Origin: Gammaproteobacteria bacterium
GTDB lineage: Bacteria > Pseudomonadota > Gammaproteobacteria > Steroidobacterales > JABDKV01
Direction: 5' to 3'
Assembly (NCBI GenBank): GCA_013003425.1
Contig: JABDJB010000026.1
Span: 1-50,738, forward strand
Length of the DNA stretch: 50,738 bases
A program made the translations under genes and the position numbers. The notes under the pieces are model-generated. The model did not search any database, was not told the origin of the DNA, and saw only the letters and a list, made by a program, of their open reading frames with translations. Shown piece after piece: positions 35,505 through 43,508 of the stretch (positions within the stretch are counted from its first letter, which is position 1; every line of letters starts with the position of its first letter).

Positions 35505-36154
35505 CGGCGCGCCCGCCACGCTGACGGGCTGACCTCACGCCAACTGGCAAAGCTTTCTTCGTCCAGCGGGTCATCACCCTGCAGATAACGCTCCAGCCAG
35601 GGCAAATCATCGAAACCAAAAAACAGCTCGGAGTCTGCCCGTACCGTCGGCACTCCAAACACACCAATGTCTATGGCTGCTGCTGTAGCTTCACGCAACT
35701 GTTGCTTGATCTGCGGCGATACGGAAGCCTCGAGCAGCCCGGCATCGTGCCCACTCTCCTCCAGCAGCAACTTCAGGGCCGTGACGCTGCTGATGTCACG
35801 CGACCGTGCCCACGCGGCTGTAAACAGCAACTCTGTAACAGCCTCGCGCTGGTCGCCGGGCGCAGCCAGCGCGAGACGCAATGCTGCAAGCGGGTTGAAC
35901 GGGTGCGAGTGTGGCGCCTGCAGGTCCACGCCCAGGGTGGCCGCCTTGCGCAGACAGTTGCGCACCATCCAGTCGCGCTTTGGCGCAACTTCCGCCGGCC
36001 CGACCTGTCCATGCTGCTCCAGCAACGCCGCGAACAACACCGGGCGCAGCACCAGATCTGCCTCATGACGCGCAGCGATCCGACGAATCCTGCACCAGGC
36101 CAGGTAGGCGTTTGGCGAAATGAAGTCGTAGAAGAACTCGAGTGCAGCTGGCAT
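35501..36154 (-). CDS. 2-hydroxychromene-2-carboxylate isomerase family protein (DsbA fold)
   Basis: A 217-residue thioredoxin-fold protein of the HCCA isomerase/kappa-GST group. FFYDFISPNAYLAW at the N-terminus carries the Ser (Ser13) that replaces the redox cysteines, and the GVFGVPTV segment contains the family's cis-Pro loop. Relatives isomerise aromatic ring-cleavage products with glutathione in naphthalene breakdown, but many act on other unknown substrates. No other aromatic catabolism gene is in the window. The start overlaps the DUF4442 gene by one base, and the stop overlaps the MATE gene by four bases. Confidence 0.87.
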   Translation of the reverse strand: MPAALEFFYDFISPNAYLAWCRIRRIAARHEADLVLRPVLFAALLEQHGQVGPAEVAPKRDWMVRNCLRKAATLGVDLQAPHSHPFNPLAALRLALAAPGDQREAVTELLFTAAWARSRDISSVTALKLLLEESGHDAGLLEASVSPQIKQQLREATAAAIDIGVFGVPTVRADSELFFGFDDLPWLERYLQGDDPLDEESFASWREVSPSAWRARR

Positions 36155-36642
36155 CAGGCGCCCTTGTGACGCGGCGAGACGTACATGGTTATCACCGCAC
36201 GCACCACCACGGTTCCGGCAGTGTCGCTGACCTCGACCGTAACAGGCAGGTCAGCTGCCGTGGCGAAAGCAGGCAACGGATCGATCTTCGCAACAGCGCT
36301 TACGTCGGTAGTCGCTTTCGCCAGGTAGTCGATCGACATGCCCTTCGGTATCCAGCGCATGCTGACCGGAACCGTGACTTCGGTCATCGTCCCCGCTACC
36401 AGCTCGCACAGGTTGGCCATGGCAATCGCATGTACGGTGTGAATATGATTTTCGACCCGGCGACGCTTGCGGATTCGTGCCTCCGCATGGCCAGGGCCCA
36501 GCACCGTGAACAGCGGACGGATCGTCGCGAAATACGGCGCCTTGAAGCACAACGCGCGGGTAAACAGCCAGTGGCCCAAGGGCCAGCGACTGAGACGTCG
36601 GTAGAGCGCCAGGACTGGCGGTGTCGTGGTGGCGCTGTTCAT
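36154..36642 (-). CDS. DUF4442 hotdog-fold protein
   Basis: A 162-residue protein matching the DUF4442 hotdog family: NHIHTVHAIAMANLCELVAGTM holds the helix entering the hotdog core, and WIPKGMSIDYLAKATTDVSAVA continues the sheet. These proteins are thought to be acyl-CoA thioesterase-like. Here it is the first gene of a unit with an HCCA isomerase-like protein and a MATE exporter. Confidence 0.8.
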   Translation of the reverse strand: MNSATTTPPVLALYRRLSRWPLGHWLFTRALCFKAPYFATIRPLFTVLGPGHAEARIRKRRRVENHIHTVHAIAMANLCELVAGTMTEVTVPVSMRWIPKGMSIDYLAKATTDVSAVAKIDPLPAFATAADLPVTVEVSDTAGTVVVRAVITMYVSPRHKGA

Positions 36643-36710
36643 AGCGGGCGATTGTAACGGAGCGTAACGCCGCGGTCGCCTGCTTCAGCTGCGATTCAGC
36701 CAGCAGACGC

Positions 36711-36722
36711 TACAATACGGGT
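36711..36722 (+). promoter_or_regulatory. -10 element adjacent to the start codon of the DUF2845 gene
   Basis: TACAAT (36711-36716) lies six bases before the ATG at 36723, so transcription would begin at or next to the start codon. No -35 hexamer with normal spacing and no Shine-Dalgarno sequence are evident. Confidence 0.3.
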
Positions 36723-37088
36723 ATGCGTGGCACTACATTGACAGCGATTATCACCCTCGTAGCCGCGGCGGCCTATGCCGGCCCGGCCGAGGCATTCCGC
36801 TGTGGCAACCGCATAGTCATCGAGGGCGATGACATCAGCCACGTTTATCACATTTGTGGCGAACCCTCTGCGCGCCAGCACTGGACCGAAGTGCGGGTCC
36901 GGCCCGTATACCACTACCCGTATCGTTATTCCTACCGTCACCGGAATCAGCGCTACGTTGCCAACGTTCCGGTCGAAATCAATATCGAGGAATGGACTTA
37001 TAACTTCGGTACACGCCGTTTCATGCGCCGACTACGCTTCGAAAACGGCCGGCTGGTGGATATCAGGGAACTGCGCTACGGCCATTGA
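36723..37088 (+). CDS. DUF2845 exported protein
   Basis: A 121-residue exported protein with a signal peptide (residues 1-24). The mature part has the family features FRCGNRIVIEGDDISHVYHICGEPS (two Cys) and the ending EEWTYNFGTRRFMRRLRFENGRLVDIR. DUF2845 proteins are periplasmic, small and without known function. It is rich in His and Tyr in the middle. It is followed by a hairpin that also serves the convergent gene. Confidence 0.87.
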   Translation: MRGTTLTAIITLVAAAAYAGPAEAFRCGNRIVIEGDDISHVYHICGEPSARQHWTEVRVRPVYHYPYRYSYRHRNQRYVANVPVEINIEEWTYNFGTRRFMRRLRFENGRLVDIRELRYGH

Positions 37089-37091
37089 AAA

Positions 37092-37113
37092 ACGCCCGGC
37101 TGATGCCGGGCGT
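37092..37113 (-). terminator. Terminator, strongest on the minus strand
   Basis: ACGCCCGGC (37092-37100) and GCCGGGCGT (37105-37113) form a nine-base stem with a four-base loop. On the minus strand it is followed by TTTTTC, so it best terminates the gene at 37128-37727. The plus strand lacks a good T-run. Confidence 0.8.
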
Positions 37114-37127
37114 TATGTGTGCCGCTG

Positions 37128-37727
37128 TTATTTCTTCTTCTTTTTTTGCGCCTTGCGCGCTTCCTGCTGTGCTTTCTTGATTGCACCGCTGTAGCGCTTT
37201 TTAAGATCGGGATAGATGTCGAAGGCAGCCGACAGCGCCTCTTCATAGCCGGCCGTGCCCGCATGAGTGACGTGCAGGTAAACCGCCGTGTTGTCGGCGT
37301 TATCGAATGACAGATCGGAATTTTCGCGAATGAATTCCCAGCCGCCGGCAGCCATCACGGCACCCTGTGACCCTGCCTTGTCGGTCACTTTTTTTCCCAT
37401 CAGTCCGCCAAATGGCACCTTCTTGGCCAGCATGCCGGCGGCTTTCTTGCCCGCTTCCTTGCCTGCTGCCGAGCCAACCGATGCCTGCAGCGCCTTGTCG
37501 GCCCACGCGGTTCTGTCACCGGACGACATGTAGGGGCTGACATACTTGCCCTCGGCATCGGCGCGCGGCTCGGGGGCCTCGAGCTCGATACCGGCCGCAG
37601 CATATTTTTCCAGCATTTTTGCGGTTTGCTGAATCAGCCGGGCCGCAGCGGCGACGTCGGCGGGACTGGCCGCATACGACGCCGGTGCCAGCAGCGTGAT
37701 CAATACGATTGAAATTATTACCTTCAT
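37128..37727 (-). CDS. Exported protein of unknown function with Lys-rich C-terminus
   Basis: A 199-residue protein starting at 37727, where GGAG lies seven bases upstream; the longer frame to 37766 is not supported. A signal peptide covers residues 1-19. The mature protein is Ala/Gly-rich, with a GKEAGKKAAGMLAKKVPFGG segment resembling a glycine-zipper, and a more ordered domain from about 110 to 180 (GWEFIRENSDLSFDNADNTAVYLHVTHAG). The last 17 residues are highly basic and end in five or more Lys. I do not recognise a family. A membrane- or nucleic-acid-contact role could be imagined from the tail, but nothing proves it. Confidence 0.75.
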   Translation of the reverse strand: MKVIISIVLITLLAPASYAASPADVAAAARLIQQTAKMLEKYAAAGIELEAPEPRADAEGKYVSPYMSSGDRTAWADKALQASVGSAAGKEAGKKAAGMLAKKVPFGGLMGKKVTDKAGSQGAVMAAGGWEFIRENSDLSFDNADNTAVYLHVTHAGTAGYEEALSAAFDIYPDLKKRYSGAIKKAQQEARKAQKKKKK

Positions 37728-37807
37728 GCCTGCTCCTGACGATTGTGGTTGCCAAACTGATAGCACAAATCTTCAGGTTTGCAATAGGTATAAGCCGCGG
37801 ATTCGTG

Positions 37808-38173
37808 TCAGCGGCCATCCGGGTAGTTGGCCTGGTCGCCGATAAAGCCCGAGGCCAGCCAGCTGGTCAGGGAAACCAGGAGCGCCCCGAATACGGCCGC
37901 CCAGAAGCCATCGATACTGAATTGCGGCAGCAGCCAGGCCACCAGGCCGAGCATGCCGGCATTGATAACCAGCAGGAACAGCCCCAGGGTAATCAGCGTT
38001 ATCGGCAGCGTCAGCAGGACGACAATCGGGCGCACGATGGCGTTGACCAGCCCCAGCAACATCGCAGCGAAGATCAGCGTGCCGAACCCGTCAATGCGCA
38101 TACCCGGGACAAACCGTGCAGCAACCAGAAGACTGAGTGCGACAATCAGCCAGCGCACAATCAGCCCTGGCAC
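37808..38173 (-). CDS. Phage holin family IV-like (DUF) four-helix membrane protein
   Basis: A 121-residue membrane protein with four hydrophobic segments (IVRWLIVALSLLVAARFVPG, TLIFAAMLLGLVNAIVRPIVV and two more), matching the family often named 'phage holin family protein' (mycobacterial four-TM type). The name is historical: no phage genes are near, and the role is unknown. The start is a GTG one base after the stop of the lipoprotein gene, with GGAGAG at a good distance, so it is the last gene of the Mla-type operon. Confidence 0.8.
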   Translation of the reverse strand: MPGLIVRWLIVALSLLVAARFVPGMRIDGFGTLIFAAMLLGLVNAIVRPIVVLLTLPITLITLGLFLLVINAGMLGLVAWLLPQFSIDGFWAAVFGALLVSLTSWLASGFIGDQANYPDGR

Positions 38174-38174
38174 C

Positions 38175-38807
38175 TCAGATCTCTCCTGCGCAGCGGCCGT
38201 CGGGACCGGTGGCGGCCGCGGCGACAAACTCGCTGAAATCCTGCAGCAGCCGGCGCACAGCATTGTCAGCTGCCGCCACGCCCGCGTCCGGCGTCTGTTC
38301 CGAGGCCGGCACCGTATAGCTGAAGTTACGCGCGTTCAGCAACTGGCGCTGGCGTGGCGCATAGATACGTGAACTCATGCGCAATTCGACAAAGGAACGC
38401 TCGTCATCGAAGCGCTGTATCAGCCACAACCCATCGTTCTCCACCCGCAAGTCGCCGCTCACCGGTGCCGGCGATGACAGCACAGCGCTGTAGCGGGCCG
38501 AAACGCGTAACGCATCCAGCAACAGCGGCTCAAGCATCATCGCCGGACTGGCTGCCCAGCGGGAAAACGCAAAACGTTCGATCTGGTTGGGGTGCCGCTG
38601 GTACAACATCTGGGCGCCGGACTGGCCCGGTGCGTTTTCCGGCGGGTTGACGACGACAACGCCGCAGCCCGCGCTGGCGCCGGCAACCGCCGGGAGCCGG
38701 GTCTCCAGCAGGTAAACATGGTTGCGCCCCGCCGGTTTGACGCCAGGCAATACGGCGCAGGCGGTCAGTGACAACAGTATTGTCGTTGTGATTAAAAAGC
38801 GCATCAT
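38175..38807 (-). CDS. ABC-type transport auxiliary lipoprotein
   Basis: A 210-residue lipoprotein: the signal peptide ends in the lipobox LTAC (Cys17). The mature domain fits the ABC_trans_aux family, recognised by YLLETRLP, QMLYQRHPNQIERFAFSRWAASPAMMLEPLL (given in part) and the ending AADNAVRRLLQDFSEF. Members of this family occur with MCE-type transporters in the periplasm or outer membrane (for instance PqiC). It overlaps the MCE gene by four bases. Confidence 0.88.
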   Translation of the reverse strand: MMRFLITTTILLSLTACAVLPGVKPAGRNHVYLLETRLPAVAGASAGCGVVVVNPPENAPGQSGAQMLYQRHPNQIERFAFSRWAASPAMMLEPLLLDALRVSARYSAVLSSPAPVSGDLRVENDGLWLIQRFDDERSFVELRMSSRIYAPRQRQLLNARNFSYTVPASEQTPDAGVAAADNAVRRLLQDFSEFVAAAATGPDGRCAGEI

Positions 38808-39748
38808 TCGCCCGGCCCCGGTGGTGGTTTTGGCGGCCCGAACAGCAACGTGCTGGGGTCACCCTGCAGCTGCTCGCTCATGCGACGCAGGTTCCGCGCG
38901 GTGAGGCGCAGCTCGGCAACCAGCGTGCCGGCTTCCGGCAGCGTATTGCCGGTAAATGCCCGCAGGTCTTCGCCGCTGACTTCAATCGTGTGCTGCAGGT
39001 CTTTGCCGGCAGTCTGCAGCGTCTCACCGGTTTCGGACAGCGTCTGCGCCATGGTCTCGAAAGCAGCGGCGCCACGTTCGAGCTGGCTGATCAGCGCAGG
39101 CAGCTGCTCCGTGGCCTGCCTGGCATTGCTCAGCGTGGCATTGAGTTTTGAAAACATCTCGTCCAGGCGCTGCGACTGCGTCGAAAAATTTTCCGTCATG
39201 TCACGTACGTTTGCCAGCGTCCCTCTGATCGCGGCGCGGTTGTTTTCATCCATGAGCAGGTTCAGTCGCGCTGAAGTCTCGATCAGGTTGGCGAGTAATT
39301 CAGACACCGTGTCATCGAGTCGCACCAGCAACGATGGCCGGCTCTGGATGACCGGGTAGGGTTCCTCGGCCGGCTTGACCAACGGTTGCGACAGAGGTCC
39401 GCCGCCGCTTAGATTGACGTGCGCGACTCCGGTTAGTCCCTGCACCTCCAGCGTTGCGGTCGTATCGGCATTGACCGGGGTTCCCTGCAGCACTACGAGC
39501 AGCAGCCGCACCTCCTCGGGATTTTCGGGGTTAAGCCGGATATCGCGCACCCGACCTACGTTCACGCCCTTGTATTTGACCGCTGCATCGAGGCTGAGAC
39601 CCGATACGGACTCCGGCATATAAACAAGGTAAAACTCGTAATCTTTCGGTGGGCCGCCGGTGCTGAGCCACAGGATGCCGCCAATCAGCGCGACCCCGAG
39701 TATCAGCACAAACAGGCCTACGAGCACATAGCTGGACTTTGGCGTCAA
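38804..39748 (-). CDS. MCE domain protein (MlaD-type)
   Basis: A 314-residue protein with one N-terminal membrane segment (residues 7-29) and one MCE domain (about 38-115, YEFYLVYMPESVSGLSLDAAVKYKGVNVGRV). A long helical region follows to residue 290. This layout suits a ring-forming periplasmic lipid carrier attached to the inner-membrane ABC complex. The C-terminal tail is Pro-rich. The start overlaps the ABC ATPase gene by four bases and its stop overlaps the lipoprotein gene by four bases. Confidence 0.9.
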   Translation of the reverse strand: MTPKSSYVLVGLFVLILGVALIGGILWLSTGGPPKDYEFYLVYMPESVSGLSLDAAVKYKGVNVGRVRDIRLNPENPEEVRLLLVVLQGTPVNADTTATLEVQGLTGVAHVNLSGGGPLSQPLVKPAEEPYPVIQSRPSLLVRLDDTVSELLANLIETSARLNLLMDENNRAAIRGTLANVRDMTENFSTQSQRLDEMFSKLNATLSNARQATEQLPALISQLERGAAAFETMAQTLSETGETLQTAGKDLQHTIEVSGEDLRAFTGNTLPEAGTLVAELRLTARNLRRMSEQLQGDPSTLLFGPPKPPPGPGE

Positions 39749-40536
39749 CTTACAGCTCCCTGGTCATGTTGCCGCCCCGCTGCGCGCGCACGGGGACCGG
39801 CGAAAAACCTCTGGATGGCCGGCTCATCCGACCGCGCAAGCTCCTGCATCGTACCCGACCCGAGTATACGGCCACCGCCCAGTAACAGGACGCGATCGGC
39901 CACCCGCCATAAGGAATCCATGTCGTGAGTCACCATGACGATAGTCAGCCCCAGCAGCTGTTTCAACTGCAGGATGAGATCATCCAGCTCATCCGCACTG
40001 ACCGGGTCCAGGCCCGAGCTGGGCTCATCGAGAAAAATCAGCTCGGGATCGAGTGCCAGAGCGCGTGCCAGCGCGGCGCGCTTGCGCATGCCGCCACTGA
40101 GCTGGCTGGGCGACATTGCACCGACCTCGGGATCGAGACCGGCCAGGCGCAGCTTCAGCACGGCTACTTCGTCAATCAGGTCGGAACTGAGCTCGGTATG
40201 TTCGCGCAGTGGCACGCCAACGTTTTCCAGAACGGTCTGGCCGCCAAACAGCGCACCGTGCTGGAACATGACGCCCAGCCGCCGGCGCAGCGGCAGCAAC
40301 GATACTTCGGACTGCCCGGTCACCTCGCGCCCCAGCACGGTCACCGAACCGGAGGTAGGCGCCTGCAGCATTACCATTTCGCGCATCAGGGTCGACTTGC
40401 CGCTGCCGCTGCCACCGACAACGGCAAGCACTTCACCGCGATAAACATCGAGAGAGATCCCGTCGTGCACCAGTTTTTCACCAAAGCGGGTCACGATATC
40501 GCGCATGACAACGACGCCTTCAGCCTTACTCGTCAT
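39745..40536 (-). CDS. ABC transporter ATPase (MlaF-type)
   Basis: A 263-residue ATP-binding subunit. The Walker A GGSGSGKST (41-49), Q-loop FQHG (Gln92), signature LSGGM (146-150), and Walker B LIFLDE (166-171) are all intact. The sequence VGVPLREHTELS and the absence of an export domain fit the MlaF/Ttg2A subgroup. It powers lipid transfer with the adjacent permease. It overlaps the permease gene by one base and the MCE gene by four. Confidence 0.92.
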   Translation of the reverse strand: MTSKAEGVVVMRDIVTRFGEKLVHDGISLDVYRGEVLAVVGGSGSGKSTLMREMVMLQAPTSGSVTVLGREVTGQSEVSLLPLRRRLGVMFQHGALFGGQTVLENVGVPLREHTELSSDLIDEVAVLKLRLAGLDPEVGAMSPSQLSGGMRKRAALARALALDPELIFLDEPSSGLDPVSADELDDLILQLKQLLGLTIVMVTHDMDSLWRVADRVLLLGGGRILGSGTMQELARSDEPAIQRFFAGPRARAAGRQHDQGAVS

Positions 40537-41672
40537 CAGATATCCAGCCTGCTGAAGACGATTGAAAATATTGCGTCAACCACAATGACCAGGAAGATTG
40601 ACTGCACCACACTGATCGTGGTGTGGCGCCCCACGCTTTCGGCGCTGCCGCTGACGCGAAAACCCTGGTAACAGCCAACCGAGGCAATGATTGCTGCGAA
40701 TACCGGCGCCTTGCCGACGCCGACCAGGTAGTCCTGCAGGCGTACCGATTGCGTCAGCCGGTCGACAAAGTTCTGGAAACTGACGTCGAGCATGCTGCCG
40801 GCCATAACCATGCCGCCGAGCAGGCCCATGATATCGGCGAACACCGTCAGTAATGGCAGCATTAATATCAGTGCAAACAATTTTGGCAGTACCAGCAGCC
40901 CGATCGGCATGATACCCATCGTGCGCATTGCATCGACTTCTTCGGTGACTTTCATGGTGCCAATCTGGGCGGTATACGCCGAGCCGGTACGACCAGCAAC
41001 GATGATTGCGGTTACCAGCGGCGACAGTTCACGCAACATTGCCAGGCCGACAAGGTCAGCGATAAATATCCCGGCCCCGTACTGCTGCAGCACGACACCG
41101 CCCTGGTAGGCGATCACCACGCCGATCAGAAAGGACAGCAGGCCAACGATAGGCAGGGCATCGAACCCGGCTTCCTCGGCGTCCTGCACGACCTGCCGCC
41201 ACCGTAGCCGCGCCGGGGTGAGCAGCACACGCAACGCGCTGAAGGTGATGTGGCCGATGAATGAAAGAAAAGAGACTTGCTCGTGGAGCACTTCGAGGCT
41301 GTCGCGGCCAAGGTTTTCCAGGAACCCGGGATCACGCGGGCGCGGAACGTTACCCGGCTCGCACCCCTGCTCTGCCGCCAGCTGCAGCAACTCGTCTGTT
41401 TCCTCTCCCTGGCCGGAAAAGCTGACGCTGTTGCCGCGCTGCTGCAGGCGTTCACGGGTACGATGCAGCAGCCAGGCGCCGGCGGTATCGATTCGCTGCA
41501 CGCCTGCCAGGTCAATCTGCAGTTCACCCGGCGGTGGCCGCAGGGATCGCAGTTGCCGCTCCGCCGCAGCCAGGCGCAGTGCCGTCCAGCGACCACTGCA
41601 TTCGATATGCGGACCGGCAACACGCACGGATGCCGCGCTTTGGGTGGACTTGTTACTGCCGGAACGCATCAA
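40536..41672 (-). CDS. Lipid ABC transporter permease (MlaE-type) with N-terminal STAS domain
   Basis: A 378-residue membrane protein. Residues about 20-110 form a STAS-like domain (LQIDLAGVQRIDTAGAWLLHRT). The rest is an MlaE permease with the family's GRTGSAYTAQIGTMKVTEEVDAMRTMGI segment. In E. coli the STAS protein MlaB is a separate subunit; here it is fused to the permease, a known arrangement in other proteobacteria. It is the first gene of the lipid transport operon; a cytochrome c gene ends 28 bases upstream. Confidence 0.92.
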   Translation of the reverse strand: MMRSGSNKSTQSAASVRVAGPHIECSGRWTALRLAAAERQLRSLRPPPGELQIDLAGVQRIDTAGAWLLHRTRERLQQRGNSVSFSGQGEETDELLQLAAEQGCEPGNVPRPRDPGFLENLGRDSLEVLHEQVSFLSFIGHITFSALRVLLTPARLRWRQVVQDAEEAGFDALPIVGLLSFLIGVVIAYQGGVVLQQYGAGIFIADLVGLAMLRELSPLVTAIIVAGRTGSAYTAQIGTMKVTEEVDAMRTMGIMPIGLLVLPKLFALILMLPLLTVFADIMGLLGGMVMAGSMLDVSFQNFVDRLTQSVRLQDYLVGVGKAPVFAAIIASVGCYQGFRVSGSAESVGRHTTISVVQSIFLVIVVDAIFSIVFSRLDI

Positions 41673-41700
41673 CGCTGGCTTCCGGTGGCCGCAGCGGCCT

Positions 41701-42030
41701 TCAGTCTACGGTACGCAGCGGCGAACTCTGTGCCGAGAAGTAGGCCGCCAGGTCTTCAATGTCCTGCTCGCTCAGTCCCGCGGCCAGGCCCGCCATGATC
41801 ATGTTCTTGCGCTCACCGTTTTTGTATTGCAGCAGCGACTGGACCAGGTAATCGGCGTGCTGCCCGGCAAGGATCGGGTATTGCGGACTGATTGGCGCCG
41901 CACCGCCGGCCCCGTGACAGGCAGCGCATGTTACTGCCTTTTCTTCGCCAGCCGCGACATCGCCGGCAGCAGCATTCATGCCGCAGAGGCCCAGCGCCAG
42001 CAGTGCCGACAGTTTTATTGCTGCCTTCAT
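41701..42030 (-). CDS. Small cytochrome c (second of a tandem pair)
   Basis: A 109-residue periplasmic class I cytochrome c: a signal peptide (residues 1-22), one haem-binding CAACH (35-39) and a distal Met candidate (MIMAGLAAGLSEQD) before a C-terminal helix DIEDLAAYFSAQ. It overlaps the upstream cytochrome gene by four bases. The pair may transfer electrons to or from a terminal oxidase; no oxidase is in the window. Confidence 0.9.
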   Translation of the reverse strand: MKAAIKLSALLALGLCGMNAAAGDVAAGEEKAVTCAACHGAGGAAPISPQYPILAGQHADYLVQSLLQYKNGERKNMIMAGLAAGLSEQDIEDLAAYFSAQSSPLRTVD

Positions 42031-42356
42031 TGCTCACCTCCACCCTGCGCGGCGAAATAGGCGGCGATCTCTTCCATATCCTGCTCGCTCAATGTCATTG
42101 CCTGGGACTGCATGGTCGGGTGCGAACGCTCACCGCTCTTGTATGCCTTCAATGCAATCACCAGGTAGTCCTTGTTCTGGCCTGCCAGCATCGGCACCTT
42201 GTAAGTGGGATAGACATTCTTGTAACCCTCGATGCCATGGCAGCCGCGACAGGTCTCGGCCTTGATGGCCCCGGTCTCGTCCGCACCATCGGCCAGTACC
42301 GGTGCGGCAAGCACGAGAATCAGCAGTGTGGCACCAACGCGTGAGAAGCCGGTCAT
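42027..42356 (-). CDS. Small cytochrome c (first of a tandem pair)
   Basis: A 109-residue monohaem cytochrome c with a signal peptide (residues 1-22), one CRGCH motif (36-40) and Met ligand candidates in TMQSQAMTLSEQDMEEIAAYF. It is homologous to the overlapping gene downstream and resembles small cytochrome c553-like carriers. The two probably arose by duplication and are co-translated. Confidence 0.9.
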   Translation of the reverse strand: MTGFSRVGATLLILVLAAPVLADGADETGAIKAETCRGCHGIEGYKNVYPTYKVPMLAGQNKDYLVIALKAYKSGERSHPTMQSQAMTLSEQDMEEIAAYFAAQGGGEQ

Positions 42357-42450
42357 TTGTCATCCTCGGATAGCGCCGTCCGCCAACGGCCGGGGCGTAT
42401 TGTCATACAAACGGCCGGCTATCTCAAAGACAGCCCGCGAGGACGCCGGG

Positions 42451-43437
42451 TCAGCGCGATACCCGGTTGCGACCGCGCAGCTTGGAGCGGTACAGGGCGG
42501 CGTCAGCTCGCTCGATCAGGGTTTCCAGCGAATCTGCGGCATCGGACTCCGCTACGCCCATCGAGATGGTCACCGGCGCGCTCCCGTCATCGAGCTGCCC
42601 CGTGTTTGACTCCTCGACGCCCTTGCGCACGCGCTCCGCGACCATAAGGGCATTTTCGAATGTCGTGTCGGGCAACATGATGCTGAACTCGTCGCCGCCA
42701 AAGCGGGCAATCAGGTCCGTCGGCCGGAAATGGTCGCGCAGTGCGTCAGCAACGCAGCACAGGGCGTGGTCTCCGACCAGGTGGCCAAAATCATTGTTGT
42801 AAGTCTTGAAACCATCCACATCGACCATGATCAGGCAAACCGGCTTTTCGCCAATACGGCAGCGCCGCAGCTCGCGCCGGAACATATCTTCCATCCAGTG
42901 ACGGTTGTACAGCCCGGTCAATGCATCGGTAACGGACTTGCGCTCGTACTGGCGCATTATCACCACGCTGTCGGCGATGATGCGGTTATCGGAGCGCACA
43001 CGCTGCGACAGTATCACCAGCAGGTTGCGGGCAATGGCATGCGACACATTGATCATGGCCCACAGCGTGTCGTGGGGGATCATCAGCAGCTGCGTCTCTT
43101 CCACCGCCATGACAAAGGCTGACGGGTTTTTACTCTCCAGGATCGACATCTCGCCAACGCAGTCACCCTTTGTCAGGGTTGTCAGTGCCTGCTGGTCCAC
43201 GCTATCGAGATGGATCTGCAGGGTCCCGTCCAGGACGACAAAGAAATGCAGGTTGGGTCGGTCGGGGCTCAGCAGCAACTCGCCGGCACTGATCGACTTG
43301 ATTGCGCACTCCTCAAGATACAGTGCCATCGTATCGGGGCTGACGCTGCGAAACAGCCGCAGGTCACTGAGCACCTCAATATTGTCGAGCAGGTCTGCCG
43401 CAGGCGCAGAAGCGGGTTGGATTTCCAGAGTGTCCAC
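42451..43437 (-). CDS. Diguanylate cyclase with cyclic-nucleotide-binding-like sensor domain
   Basis: A 328-residue cytoplasmic signalling protein. Residues about 25-140 match a cNMP-binding/Crp-like beta-barrel domain (FVVLDGTLQIHL ... KGDCVGEMSILESKNPSAFVMAVEETQLLMI). A helical linker leads to a GGDEF domain, with intact GGDEF at 247-251 and an allosteric I-site RPTD at 238-241, five residues ahead. It should therefore make c-di-GMP and be feedback-inhibited by it. The sensor's ligand is unknown. It is on the same strand as the downstream cytochromes but separated by a 94-base gap. Confidence 0.92.
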   Translation of the reverse strand: MDTLEIQPASAPAADLLDNIEVLSDLRLFRSVSPDTMALYLEECAIKSISAGELLLSPDRPNLHFFVVLDGTLQIHLDSVDQQALTTLTKGDCVGEMSILESKNPSAFVMAVEETQLLMIPHDTLWAMINVSHAIARNLLVILSQRVRSDNRIIADSVVIMRQYERKSVTDALTGLYNRHWMEDMFRRELRRCRIGEKPVCLIMVDVDGFKTYNNDFGHLVGDHALCCVADALRDHFRPTDLIARFGGDEFSIMLPDTTFENALMVAERVRKGVEESNTGQLDDGSAPVTISMGVAESDAADSLETLIERADAALYRSKLRGRNRVSR

Positions 43438-43508
43438 GTGGCAAGGCTACGTGGGGCCACGGCCAGTTTCCGCGATGCAGTTAACAGATTTCCGGATGAC
43501 GAATTATG

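Noticed and set aside
37808-38173. Evidence for prophage from the holin-family protein
   Set aside because: The family name is historical, the gene is the last of an Mla-type operon, and no phage genes are nearby.
37709-38372. Overlapping plus-strand frames of about 175-181 codons over the holin-like gene and lipoprotein gene
   Set aside because: The minus-strand genes have membrane helices, a lipobox and proper ribosome sites; the plus-strand products are Gln/Arg- or Ser/Thr-rich with no family.
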